A stretch of 63,850 nucleotides of DNA from Christensenella sp. UBA4636 (lineage in GTDB: Bacteria; Bacillota; Clostridia; Christensenellales; Borkfalkiaceae): contig DHMS01000044.1 of assembly GCA_002405915.1 (NCBI GenBank), positions 1-63,850 on the forward strand, in the 5' to 3' direction. The translations under genes were made by a program, and so were the position numbers. The first letter of the stretch is position 1. Every line of letters starts with the position of its first letter. Under the pieces are notes generated by a model. The model had not been told where the DNA came from. It saw nothing but the letters and a program-made list of their open reading frames with translations, and made no database searches. Positions 1 through 7,758 of the stretch are shown here, piece by piece.

Positions 1-2
1 TA

Positions 3-407
3 TTATTTTTACCGTTAGCTATTTATTGTATCGTTATAAGTTGTATTACGAAAGACAAAGAAGCTTTTATTATGGGCGGTAGTGCAGCTGCAATTGCCGT
101 TTTGTCAATTGTTGTAATTCTACAAAGATATCTCGTTATAAAAAAAGCATTGAAAATGTCTTTTAAAAACGTGGATTTGCAAGGAAATTTAAATTATACG
201 CTTGAAGTTATAGACGAAACGCTTATTATCACTTGCTTAAACACGGGTGAAGTAAACAAAATAAGAAAAAACGATATAAAGAAGTTTGCTTACGCAAAGA
301 ACACTATTTTTATTCGCGTGGGCGTGACGGAGTTGGTTACATTACAAAACGATAAAGAAGTACGAGATTTACTTAAAACAAACAATATGATTCCTAATAA
401 AAAGTAA
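3..407 (+). CDS. YcxB-like membrane protein, 5' end outside window
   Basis: The frame is open from base 3, so the gene starts before the window. The visible part has hydrophobic stretches before and after the first in-window Met (base 72), which look like two membrane helices. A ~75-residue soluble C-terminal domain follows (NLNYTLEVIDETLIIT, then KNDIKKFAYAKNTIFIRV). This layout fits the YcxB-like/PH-like family, small membrane proteins of unknown role. It ends at a TAA followed directly by a strong terminator, so it is the last gene of its unit. The family call is by pattern only. Confidence 0.6.
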   Translation, partial: LFLPLAIYCIVISCITKDKEAFIMGGSAAAIAVLSIVVILQRYLVIKKALKMSFKNVDLQGNLNYTLEVIDETLIITCLNTGEVNKIRKNDIKKFAYAKNTIFIRVGVTELVTLQNDKEVRDLLKTNNMIPNKK

Positions 408-420
408 CTTAAAGTAAAAG

Positions 421-450
421 GCTATCACTTTAAACGGTGATAGCTTTTTC
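421..450 (+). terminator. Rho-independent terminator after the YcxB-like gene
   Basis: A perfect 8-bp stem (GCTATCAC / GTGATAGC, 421-428 and 437-444) with an 8-nt loop is followed by a T run. Confidence 0.85.
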
Positions 451-466
451 TTATACAAAAAAAAAC

Positions 467-494
467 ACGCGATAATCGCGTTATAGCGCGATTT
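467..494. repeat. Dispersed intergenic imperfect palindrome, copy 1
   Basis: CGCGATAATCG then CGTTATAGCGCG is a variant of the short repeat found ten times in this window, always between genes. This copy lies between two convergent terminators. Confidence 0.6.
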
Positions 495-496
495 TA

Positions 497-536
497 AAAG
501 AAAACCTCCCCCTATTGTCAGAAATAGAGAGAGGTT
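497..536 (-). terminator. Terminator of the queT gene
   Basis: Read on the minus strand, AACCTC (complement of 531-536) pairs with GAGGTT (complement of 503-508), with an inner CTATT/AATAG stem. A T-rich stretch follows. Confidence 0.65.
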
Positions 537-544
537 CTTGTTTT

Positions 545-1081
545 TTAGTTGTCGTCTTTCGGATTGTCCGCTTGCTTTTCTCCTTTCGTATCGTCGTTTT
601 CGTCGATTTTGAAAATCTTTTTAATTGCAAAGTAGAGCGGGGTGCCTAAGACGCCTATCGATAAAAGTTCCGGCCAAGCGATTGAAATCATGTACGCAAA
701 ATAGCTGTCCGGGTTTTCGGTCGTTAAAAGCAGAACGACGGGGATTAAAAGCATGTTCGAGATAACGGGGCAAAGTATGCCGACGATAAGCTTCAAAGGG
801 ACGTTTTTAATTAACTTGCCCGCCAAAAGCGTGCCTAACGCGCCGATAAGCGTTGCAGTTGTTCCTAAAACGATATCGATAGGACCGTTTCCGAAAAAGT
901 TTGCGATAAGACAGCCTACCGTTAAGCCTATCGTACATTCCGGGAAAAGCAACGGTAGAATGCATAACGCTTCGCTGAAGCGTATCTGGAACGGTCCGTA
1001 AGAAAGCGGCGAGATTGCAACGGTGACGAGCGCGTACAAAGCCGCGGTTACGCCCGCGCGGGTTATTTGCTTTATGTTCAT
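545..1081 (-). CDS. queT: QueT-family ECF substrate-binding (S) component
   Basis: A 178-residue integral membrane protein with about five to six hydrophobic segments and a charged, soluble C-terminal tail (about 20 residues rich in D, K and N). The N-terminal half (IRFSEALCILPLLFPE, then GCLIANFFGNGPIDIVLGT) matches the QueT family of ECF S-components, which are predicted to bind queuosine precursors or related vitamins. It would work with the ECF module encoded at 26.2-28.8 kb (EcfA1, EcfA2, EcfT), since S-components of this group share one energising module. The GGAGG ribosome site lies inside a possible hairpin just upstream. The substrate is inferred from the family. Confidence 0.8.
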   Translation of the reverse strand: MNIKQITRAGVTAALYALVTVAISPLSYGPFQIRFSEALCILPLLFPECTIGLTVGCLIANFFGNGPIDIVLGTTATLIGALGTLLAGKLIKNVPLKLIVGILCPVISNMLLIPVVLLLTTENPDSYFAYMISIAWPELLSIGVLGTPLYFAIKKIFKIDENDDTKGEKQADNPKDDN

Positions 1082-1083
1082 TT

Positions 1084-1117
1084 GTATAAGCCTCCGATAT
1101 AAAAAGTCGGCTTATAC
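1084..1117 (-). promoter_or_regulatory. Hairpin covering the queT ribosome binding site
   Basis: A 9-bp perfect inverted repeat, GTATAAGCC / GGCTTATAC, with a 16-nt loop, lies just upstream of the queT start. The GGAGG Shine-Dalgarno (plus-strand 1091-1095) straddles the loop and one arm, so folding would partly hide it. No preQ1 riboswitch consensus was recognised. Confidence 0.5.
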
Positions 1118-1142
1118 GTTGATTAACGCCGCTTTTTACAGG

Positions 1143-1352
1143 TTAAGAAATCGTTTTTAAAGGGTTTGCGACCACTAAATAGAAAATCATCCATAGCCCG
1201 GCAATACCGACGAGCGAATAGATAATTCTCGACATTACGGAAGCCGCGCCGAAAATTATAGCGACGACGTCGAACGAGAAAAGCCCGATTAAAAGCCAGT
1301 TGAGCGCGCCGATTATGACGAGAATGAATGCTATAAAAGAAGTTATTTTCAT
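1143..1352 (-). CDS. DUF378 family small membrane protein (YuzA-like)
   Basis: A 69-residue protein with two membrane helices. The first carries IIGALNWLLIGLF and the second GIAGLWMIFYLVV. This is the typical length and pattern of DUF378, small membrane proteins of unknown function common in Firmicutes. A GGAGG site precedes the ATG. The gene lies 61 bp upstream of queT on the same strand and may be cotranscribed with it. Confidence 0.8.
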   Translation of the reverse strand: MKITSFIAFILVIIGALNWLLIGLFSFDVVAIIFGAASVMSRIIYSLVGIAGLWMIFYLVVANPLKTIS

Positions 1353-1421
1353 ATGTTTACCTCCGCTTTTAGTTTGTGCTTGGCGGCGGAAACTATACGT
1401 AGGGATTACAAACCCTAATCC

Positions 1422-1685
1422 CTAATCTTTTATATATTCGACGACAAAAGAGTCGTAATCGAATTTTTCCACGAAGTCGCTTTTTACGAACTTTACGAAG
1501 TTGAACTTTGCAAAGTTGAAAATGTGCGTTTTGATTATTACGGGCGTAGGACAGTCGAGCGCATGGCAAAGTTCGCTTATATAACCGTAAAACAGCGAAT
1601 AATCCATTTTTTCGGCGTTTATCGTAAGCGTTTTCTGCTCGGCTATTTTATGCCCTTTCATGAGTTTTCCCCAAAGTCTGATCAT
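1422..1685 (-). CDS. Small conserved-looking protein of unknown function
   Basis: An 87-residue soluble protein beginning MIRLWGKLMKGHKIAEQ and containing a Cys-rich centre (ELCHALDCPTP). No named family was recognised. The N-terminal pattern suggests a compact beta-rich domain. It lies upstream of the DUF378 gene on the same strand, 69 bp away. A weak GGAG-type site lies before the ATG at 1685. Confidence 0.55.
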   Translation of the reverse strand: MIRLWGKLMKGHKIAEQKTLTINAEKMDYSLFYGYISELCHALDCPTPVIIKTHIFNFAKFNFVKFVKSDFVEKFDYDSFVVEYIKD

Positions 1686-1901
1686 AAGTTTTCTCCGTGA
1701 AAATTCGTATAAAAAAATTAGATATGCATAATTTTATCACAAATAAAAAAACTGTCAATTATTTTAACGGCGATTGAAAGATTTTTTGCCTAAATAAGCT
1801 TGACTTATTTTCCCGTCCGTATTAAAATACCCCGTGTAAACGGGATTTTTAGAAACTTCCCGAAAAACGAAAAAAAGAAAAATTTTGTGAGGTGTAAAAC
1901 A

Positions 1902-2378
1902 ATGGGTAAAAGCAAAATCGAAATAACTGCGGACAGCAGATTTCTCACTGCCGTATTGCTTGTCGTAATCGGCGTAATGCTCCTTAAACTTAAAGGCGGA
2001 GCTTTTGACGTGTTGCTTGTGGTAATCGGCGCGCTCGTCATTTTAAGCGGTCTTCTTTATCTCGTCGATAAAAACTGGCTTAAAGGCTGCGTTTATGCGG
2101 CTGTCGGCGTTTTCCTTATTATTGGTGGTATGCTTATAGTAAAGATAATGATTATCATTTTCGGGGTTCTCCTCGCCGCGCTCGGTCTTTATCAACTTAT
2201 CGTAGCCATTAAAGCAAAAGACAACGCCGCTATAATTTCCGGCATCGTTACGATGATAGCGGGCATTCTTTTAATCGTTACCTACTGGTATGCGGAAGAA
2301 TGGTTCTATATCGCCCTCGGTATCGTGTCCATAGTTGCGGGCGTTCTCGCAATCTTCGGCAAAAAATTAGGCGCGTAA
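1902..2378 (+). CDS. DUF308/HdeD-like multi-pass membrane protein
   Basis: A 158-residue protein made almost entirely of hydrophobic segments (about six helices), rich in repeated VVIGV/VLLVVIGAL-type motifs, as in DUF308/HdeD-like proteins. The ATG at 1902 is chosen because a GAGGTG ribosome site lies 8 nt upstream; the frame is open further 5' but without a good site. The last ten codons (LAIFGKKLGA then stop) and the following hairpin are repeated almost exactly at 6110-6202, beyond the next two genes. Function is unknown. Confidence 0.7.
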   Translation: MGKSKIEITADSRFLTAVLLVVIGVMLLKLKGGAFDVLLVVIGALVILSGLLYLVDKNWLKGCVYAAVGVFLIIGGMLIVKIMIIIFGVLLAALGLYQLIVAIKAKDNAAIISGIVTMIAGILLIVTYWYAEEWFYIALGIVSIVAGVLAIFGKKLGA

Positions 2379-2435
2379 AAAATTCAATACTAAATAAGGA
2401 AAAGACGGACTGTTTTTTGATAAGCAGTTCGTCTT
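2344..2435 (+). repeat. Left copy of a 92/93-bp direct repeat flanking an AT-rich islet
   Basis: It covers the last codons of the DUF308-like gene plus its transcription-stop hairpin (AAGACGGACTG / CAGTTCGTCTT, 2402-2412 and 2425-2435). The right copy is at 6110-6202. The two differ by three substitutions and one A insertion. Confidence 0.9.
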
Positions 2436-2461
2436 AATATGTGTTTTAGGAGTAAATAAAA

Positions 2462-2902
2462 ATGAGAAAATTAAAAAGTATATTGTGTTTACTTTTTGCT
2501 TTTGCTATTTGTATGGCATTCGCCTCTTGCAATAGTGAAAAAGACAAAAAGTATGACGTGGCAATTCGCGTTGTAAGTAGCGACAAAGAAGTTTATGAGT
2601 TTTCGGTTAATACTGTTTCGCTATCGGATACTATAACTTATGACGGTACTGAGCGGACATATTATGTCTCGGAATACAACTTGCCTAATCACCCGAGATG
2701 GAGTAACGAGTGGATATCTGCAAATAATGACGGCGCGAATGTTTTCAGTATAAGTATTGTTTATTTTCCGACCGATGGCGGCTCTTCCAAGGCAGTCGAT
2801 TCCGTGAAAGAAAAAGGAGAGTACAATATTACCATAGAAGCAAGAGCAACCTCTACTTTATGGAAGCCAAGAACCGTACACATGGTTGTGATGGTTGAGT
2901 AG
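2462..2902 (+). CDS. Small lipoprotein of unknown function
   Basis: A 146-residue protein with a lipoprotein signal peptide: a basic N-terminus (MRKLKSIL), a hydrophobic core and the lipobox AFASC, so Cys23 would be acylated and the protein held on the outer face of the membrane. The mature part is beta-rich with no recognised domain. AGGAG precedes the ATG. Codon use is AT-rich, unlike the housekeeping genes. It is paired with the next gene (47 bp gap) inside the repeat-bracketed islet and is probably cotranscribed with it. Confidence 0.7.
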   Translation: MRKLKSILCLLFAFAICMAFASCNSEKDKKYDVAIRVVSSDKEVYEFSVNTVSLSDTITYDGTERTYYVSEYNLPNHPRWSNEWISANNDGANVFSISIVYFPTDGGSSKAVDSVKEKGEYNITIEARATSTLWKPRTVHMVVMVE

Positions 2903-2949
2903 ATTTTTAAATACAAGAAAATTATAAAAGCAGTAAAAAGGAGTTTGAA

Positions 2950-5900
2950 ATGAACAAGCGAAATAAATATTTGTTTTCAATTATATTTGCATTACTGATG
3001 TTTTTTGTTGCAGCAACAATTACAACTGGCTTTTCGTCACCTATAAGGACCTATGCTGATACTTTGTCTTTTTCTGTTGATGATTATACTAATGAAGATA
3101 CTCTATTACAAAGCGATGGTAGTTCTTCGTTAAAGACTATAATCATGTTTGCGGAAGAGGTAAAAGCAGCAAGCTTAAATACAGAGTTCCAAGAATTATC
3201 ACAGGTTATTCCAAGACAATATTTAGAAACTGAAGAAAAAAATATAACTTTCATGTATAATGGGAAAGAATATGGTTTCTATGTTGCGAAAGAAAATGAA
3301 ACGTTTGATATCTTATTGGTTGATTTTGTATATGAGTTTGCTGGTATCCATGACACGGATTTAGAGTACAAAATTAGAATAGAACCTATACTACAACAAA
3401 GTTTTCTACGTTATAAAACGAAAGATGGAAGTTATAGTTGGAAAAAGACTGAAAACAATTATAGATATTATATTTTAAATCCACGCTTTTTGACTGTGTT
3501 GCAAAATGAGAATGACTTAAATTATGGTGATAGTGGTTACAGTAAAATTGGAGATGAGGGACTCTTAATATCTCAGTTTAGAGTAAATTATGGTAAGGTT
3601 CATTATGCGACAGAAGCTGACTTGGCTTACACAATATCTAATTTTTTGGCAAACAAATTGTTTGATTATTCTTGCGAGTTACTTGATACTGTAACAGGAG
3701 GAATTGAAGGAAAGATTATCGGTTGCGTTAAAGATTATATTGAGTTTGGGGTTGATATATATAATGTAGGGAAAGAAACAGTTGTATTAGCTGACAATGA
3801 AAATAACATTAAGACTGAAAAATCGAAAACAGCACAAATGAATGATAATGAAATTGCCAGTTATTCAAGAGTTGCTGCTTTTATGCCTAAAGACGAAATC
3901 GTCTTGTCTGATGCTTCTAATTCTTATGCTGAATTTATTGCTGTATTAAATGATGCAAATTGCAGAACAAGGTTGACACAAATTTGCGAATTTGATATTG
4001 TTAGGCGAGCTAATAATTTTTCATCAATGGAACATGTTGCCGGTAACTGGTTAAATGAGGATTCCGACTCGTTACAGTTTTCGAAAGAGAGGATACTTTT
4101 TGATGAACAAAGTAAGCATGTGGAAGTCTTTGGTGACGAAGTGCAAAATAGTTTGCCTCTTTATTTGTTGCCTAACGCTAACCAAATTATATATTTTTCT
4201 TCCGAGTATTCTGGTAAATATTGTTTTAAAACACCAAATAACACAGTAATCGATATAGTAGGTGCAGCTAAGGCAAACGAAGAGAATACTTTTTATTTAG
4301 AGAATGGAAAGAATTATAAAATAGTGATTTTAAACACTGCAGCAAGAAAAATTATTTCTACGGCGAAATATGAGTTAGCAAGTAAATTAAATATAGGACG
4401 GAATAGTGTTGCTCTAAAAGCCGGAGAATTATTTATATTTAAAATAAATGCAAATATAGATTCGTGTTATGAATTACATACAACTAATAGTTCTGTAACC
4501 GTGTATAGCGGAGCACAGCCGTTGAGCCAAGGAAAATATTCTATAGATGTAAAAAGTAATATTTCAACGTATATCGTTCTTGAAAACAATTCACTTGATA
4601 ATATTTCTTGTGACATTGTAATAGAAAATCCGCAAGAAATGCTTGTGGAGGTAGATGAGACCTTTTCGCCTGGCGATTATTTAAGACAATTTTCTAATAT
4701 TCATCGTGTTTCCGTAAAATTTGATATTTTGTTGAAAGGTGAAAATAATAAAGGAAACACGGTGTTGGTTTTTAACGATAAAGGAACAGTTGAAAGTAGC
4801 TATGCTGTTAAGAATGGAGTATCTACATATACATTTGTTTTGTCTGCAAATCAAAAATGTTTTATCAGATTAAGTATTGCTAATTCTACTTTGATACAAA
4901 TTAAAGAGAACGAAGAACAGTGGCGTTGGGTTATTGATGGAAAAGAGCAAATAGAGAATATTGTAAAATTAAAGCGAGCCGAAACATATACGATATATTT
5001 AGGTTGGGTTGGTATCGATAAGAAATTAGTTAAGGTAGAAAGTGATTATCTTGTAAGTTTTGACGATCCTAAGAATTGCTCGTATACTGAAGAAAAACTT
5101 GTAATAAAACCAGATGTAACTGTAGATTTAAAAGATAATAATGGAAATAGTTTACCAACGAAAGTATTTTTTGCTCCGCAGCCGTTAGGTCCGTCGCTGA
5201 CAATAATAATAGAAAAAAATGATGTATGCACTGTTAATTTACATAAAAATGATGGTTCCGATGCTTTTTATACTGTGACATACGAAAAGGGACAGGAGGT
5301 TGATTTTGGTGAAAAACCTGAAAATCCGGGATATACATTTAATGGGTATTTTTCGTTTTATGGCAGTGTGAAATCCGGAGACAAGTGGGGGTACCGTTAT
5401 CAATACGTGAATCATGAAGGACATCTAATTCTTGTTAGCTCATCTGTCGCTCCTATTGGCATAATAGGTGGTGTTGGTTCGCAAGTTTTCAACTACGATA
5501 TGGTTCTTCAGCGTAGTAATATCGATAAGGATTTATATGCTTGTTGGGTACCTAATAAGTATAGCGTTACTTTTGAATATAATAATGGAACAGGTCAATC
5601 TGAAACCCAATATGTATTTTACAAGCAAAACATTAGCAATCCTCAAGTTGTTAAACGTCGTGGGTATAGGTTTAGTCATTATGAAGACGCTGAGGGCTAT
5701 TTTTATCTTATGGAAAACGAAAATTCTCCTCATAATGTACCCCAAAATATAGTTTATGTTGGACAATGGATTATTGATAGTCCGGCATATTTAGATTTGG
5801 TTAATTTAGGAAAAGAAAACGGATGTTGGAAAATAAGAATTATTAATACTGTCGATACAAAAATGACAATAACATACAATAAGAAAATGTGTTATGCAGG

Positions 5901-6102
5901 AGATGCTCAAAAATGGCAGGGTTTAGTTGACACCGAAGATATAGTATTAAAGCCCGGCGAGTCAGTAGACGTTTTGATAAGCGGAAATTGGTTTGCTACA
6001 AGTGTTGCTGCAAGTTGGGTCATTAACGATGTTAGATATATTACTTATGCTAACGAACTATCCGCTGACGGTGGTATTTCGAAAAAATACGATTCTGTTT
6101 AA
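2950..6102 (+). CDS. Large secreted surface protein with InlB-type repeats
   Basis: A 1050-residue exported protein: signal peptide (about residues 1-37, ending near RTYADT), a long unrecognised beta-rich region, and two C-terminal stretches like Listeria-Bacteroides (InlB B) repeats. The first is at about 773-870 (YTVTYEKGQEVDFG ... LYACW) and the second at about 875-940 (YSVTFEYNNGTG ... VYVGQW). No LPXTG motif or C-terminal membrane helix is visible, so the anchoring mode is unclear. The start has a strong AAGGAG site. The gene is markedly AT-rich and lies with a lipoprotein gene between direct repeats, which suggests acquisition. A role in adhesion or cell-surface binding is inferred from the repeat type only. 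Confidence 0.65.
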   Translation: MNKRNKYLFSIIFALLMFFVAATITTGFSSPIRTYADTLSFSVDDYTNEDTLLQSDGSSSLKTIIMFAEEVKAASLNTEFQELSQVIPRQYLETEEKNITFMYNGKEYGFYVAKENETFDILLVDFVYEFAGIHDTDLEYKIRIEPILQQSFLRYKTKDGSYSWKKTENNYRYYILNPRFLTVLQNENDLNYGDSGYSKIGDEGLLISQFRVNYGKVHYATEADLAYTISNFLANKLFDYSCELLDTVTGGIEGKIIGCVKDYIEFGVDIYNVGKETVVLADNENNIKTEKSKTAQMNDNEIASYSRVAAFMPKDEIVLSDASNSYAEFIAVLNDANCRTRLTQICEFDIVRRANNFSSMEHVAGNWLNEDSDSLQFSKERILFDEQSKHVEVFGDEVQNSLPLYLLPNANQIIYFSSEYSGKYCFKTPNNTVIDIVGAAKANEENTFYLENGKNYKIVILNTAARKIISTAKYELASKLNIGRNSVALKAGELFIFKINANIDSCYELHTTNSSVTVYSGAQPLSQGKYSIDVKSNISTYIVLENNSLDNISCDIVIENPQEMLVEVDETFSPGDYLRQFSNIHRVSVKFDILLKGENNKGNTVLVFNDKGTVESSYAVKNGVSTYTFVLSANQKCFIRLSIANSTLIQIKENEEQWRWVIDGKEQIENIVKLKRAETYTIYLGWVGIDKKLVKVESDYLVSFDDPKNCSYTEEKLVIKPDVTVDLKDNNGNSLPTKVFFAPQPLGPSLTIIIEKNDVCTVNLHKNDGSDAFYTVTYEKGQEVDFGEKPENPGYTFNGYFSFYGSVKSGDKWGYRYQYVNHEGHLILVSSSVAPIGIIGGVGSQVFNYDMVLQRSNIDKDLYACWVPNKYSVTFEYNNGTGQSETQYVFYKQNISNPQVVKRRGYRFSHYEDAEGYFYLMENENSPHNVPQNIVYVGQWIIDSPAYLDLVNLGKENGCWKIRIINTVDTKMTITYNKKMCYAGDAQKWQGLVDTEDIVLKPGESVDVLISGNWFATSVAASWVINDVRYITYANELSADGGISKKYDSV

Positions 6103-6109
6103 AATTTAT

Positions 6110-6202
6110 TTCTCGCAATCTTCGGCAAAAAGATAGGCGCGTAAAAAAATTCAATACTAAATAAGGAAAAGACGGACTGTTTTTTGATAAGCAGTTCGCC
6201 TT
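6110..6202 (+). repeat. Right copy of the 92/93-bp direct repeat
   Basis: It repeats 2344-2435: ten codons (LAIFGKKIGA then stop; Ile replaces Leu) and the hairpin, here followed by a better T run (6201-6205). It has no upstream coding part and looks like a gene 3' end left behind or brought in. Confidence 0.9.
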
Positions 6203-6520
6203 TTTATATCGTAAAGTGCGTATTGTCCGTATTTTAGGTGATTAGAAACCTGCGTATTATCCGTAAATCGGGGTAAAATTATCTTGCGTTTTGTCGGAAT
6301 TTTCCGTCGCATAATTACCTCAATGTTTACAAAATCACGTTTTCCAAACTTTTGAAACGCCTATTTATCACGTTTTCGAGATTTTTGATATATATAATAT
6401 AACACGTTTTCGAGATTTTTACAAGCGAAAAGAAAACTTTTGTCATAAATATTTTTTGCGACGAATACTTAAAACAGAAAAAAGATAGCCCGAAAACGAC
6501 GTTATCGGACTGTTTTCTCG
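6203..6520. other. AT-rich intergenic stretch with an 18-bp direct repeat
   Basis: No gene seen. It holds two copies of CACGTTTTCGAGATTTTT (6369-6386 and 6403-6420, 34 bp apart) separated by TATATAATATAA, plus a shorter relative at about 6335 (TCACGTTTTCCAAACTTTT). This could be a promoter with two operator sites, but no gene follows it closely on the + strand. Confidence 0.4.
6478..6508 (-). terminator. Terminator of the 265-residue protein gene
   Basis: Read on the minus strand, CCGATAACG pairs with CGTTTTCGG (one mismatch; plus-strand 6490-6508), followed by a TTTTTT run. Confidence 0.5.
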
Positions 6521-7318
6521 CTATTTTATTTTTAAAAAAGTTACTCCGTAGCCGCCGGGGGCGTCGCCAAAAACGCTTTCGGGGACGAAAAGCGTTTCGG
6601 GCGGATTAGGCGGGTCTAAGGTGGCAAGGCAAACGTAATCGGGCGAAAACCTGTCGCCGATTATTCCTAAAAGCCCCCTCTCGTCCTTTATCCATAAACT
6701 GTTAGGAATTACGAACGAGAGTTTGCTTTGCCCGCCGCGGCGGAAAAGATAATTTAAATTGTCGAGCTTTTTTCTAAGATAGTTTTGCTTTTCGCTAATG
6801 AGAGAGTCATAAGCATGGTTTTTGCCGCCGTCTGCGCCTTTGCTTTCTCCCTTTTGTCGCGCAAAATCTTTTTGCTTTTCAGCATCTTGTAAAGTTTTAT
6901 CATTTACTTTTTCGCTTCCTTCATAGGCGTAATAGTTTGTTTCGGCAATGGCGTAATCGTCGTATTCATCAGCCTTATGCTCCGCCGACGAGTAGCGCGC
7001 CTTTTCAACATATTTTTCATAAATTCTCTTGGCTCCTTCGTAGTTTAAAGTTTTGTCCGGACTTGTGAAAAGCTTATCGTCGTCCGTAAAGCAAAAAAAA
7101 GCGGATATCTTCGAAGCGGGCAGAGAAACGGAAAAGTTGAGTTTGCCTCCGTTTTCACAGTCGAATTCCTTTACGTTGCCGCCCGATATTACCGCGGCTT
7201 TTTTACAGAAAGGCAAAAAACACTCCGTTTCGCTGCCGTCGCTTTCCGTTCTCAATATCCCCGCCGCCTCGCCCGAGGCGGTCTTTAAAACGTAAGTTTT
7301 TTTTACGACGTATCCCAT
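6521..7318 (-). CDS. Unknown cytosolic protein with a charged central linker
   Basis: A 265-residue soluble protein. The N-terminal ~95 residues and C-terminal ~70 residues look like beta-rich folded domains, joined by a highly charged, probably disordered linker rich in K, E, D and A (about residues 95-175). There is no signal peptide and no recognised family. A possible basic RNA/DNA-contact stretch, LFRRGGQSKLSF, begins the C-terminal part. It is a single-gene unit with its own terminator. Confidence 0.5.
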   Translation of the reverse strand: MGYVVKKTYVLKTASGEAAGILRTESDGSETECFLPFCKKAAVISGGNVKEFDCENGGKLNFSVSLPASKISAFFCFTDDDKLFTSPDKTLNYEGAKRIYEKYVEKARYSSAEHKADEYDDYAIAETNYYAYEGSEKVNDKTLQDAEKQKDFARQKGESKGADGGKNHAYDSLISEKQNYLRKKLDNLNYLFRRGGQSKLSFVIPNSLWIKDERGLLGIIGDRFSPDYVCLATLDPPNPPETLFVPESVFGDAPGGYGVTFLKIK

Positions 7319-7524
7319 CTTATTTTTACTTCTTCGATTATATCTTATGCGGCACGGCAGAACAATATATAAAAAAGTCGTAAAATGTAATATATTGTTT
7401 TTTATGTTTTATCATGCCTTTAAAGTAAAAACTTTGCGAAAAAGCTATTATTCTTGCAAGACTTAAATTTTCTTTTAGTCTGCTATAACTGATTGATAAA
7501 AATAAAAAAGTGTGATATACTAAA

Positions 7525-7669
7525 TATGGCGTACAATTTAATAGTATTAAAAATGACTAACCAAGGGGATATTATACCCTTTTTATTGTCATACTCCCAT
7601 TATTACAATTTGTAAAAAGCAAATTCCAAATGGGAGTGTTATGTCATTTCTGTTAAATTGTACGCCATA
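7525..7669. repeat. 145-bp element with 17-bp terminal inverted repeats (MITE-like)
   Basis: The ends are perfect inverted repeats, TATGGCGTACAATTTAA (7525-7541) and TTAAATTGTACGCCATA (7653-7669). The interior contains a second nested inverted repeat (ACTCCCATT ... AATGGGAGT), so the whole element could fold as one long hairpin. It encodes nothing. It lies just upstream of the methylase gene and resembles a non-autonomous transposable element or a structured regulatory RNA. No clear target-site duplication was found. Confidence 0.6.
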
Positions 7670-7688
7670 CAGCGGAGTTTGCGTTTTT

Positions 7689-7718
7689 AGTGCGTTAACT
7701 TCGGTTGGCGCACTTTTT
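7689..7718 (+). terminator. Terminator-like hairpin upstream of the methylase gene
   Basis: AGTGCG / CGCACT (7689-7694, 7709-7714), with an inner AAC-TTCG-GTT tetraloop stem and a T run. It may end transcription coming from the 145-bp element, or act as an attenuator for the methylase. Confidence 0.5.
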
Positions 7719-7758
7719 CATTTGTTAAAAGGTGCGACTTTTAAAAGGAGCATCGAAG

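Larger units (their letters stand above)
7319..7758. other. Intergenic region before the restriction-modification genes
   Basis: No gene seen. It contains the 145-bp inverted-repeat element and a terminator-like hairpin at 7689-7718. Confidence 0.5.

Noticed and set aside
1082..1142. preQ1 riboswitch before queT
   Set aside because: The stem is simple and lacks the known class consensus; kept only as a hairpin.
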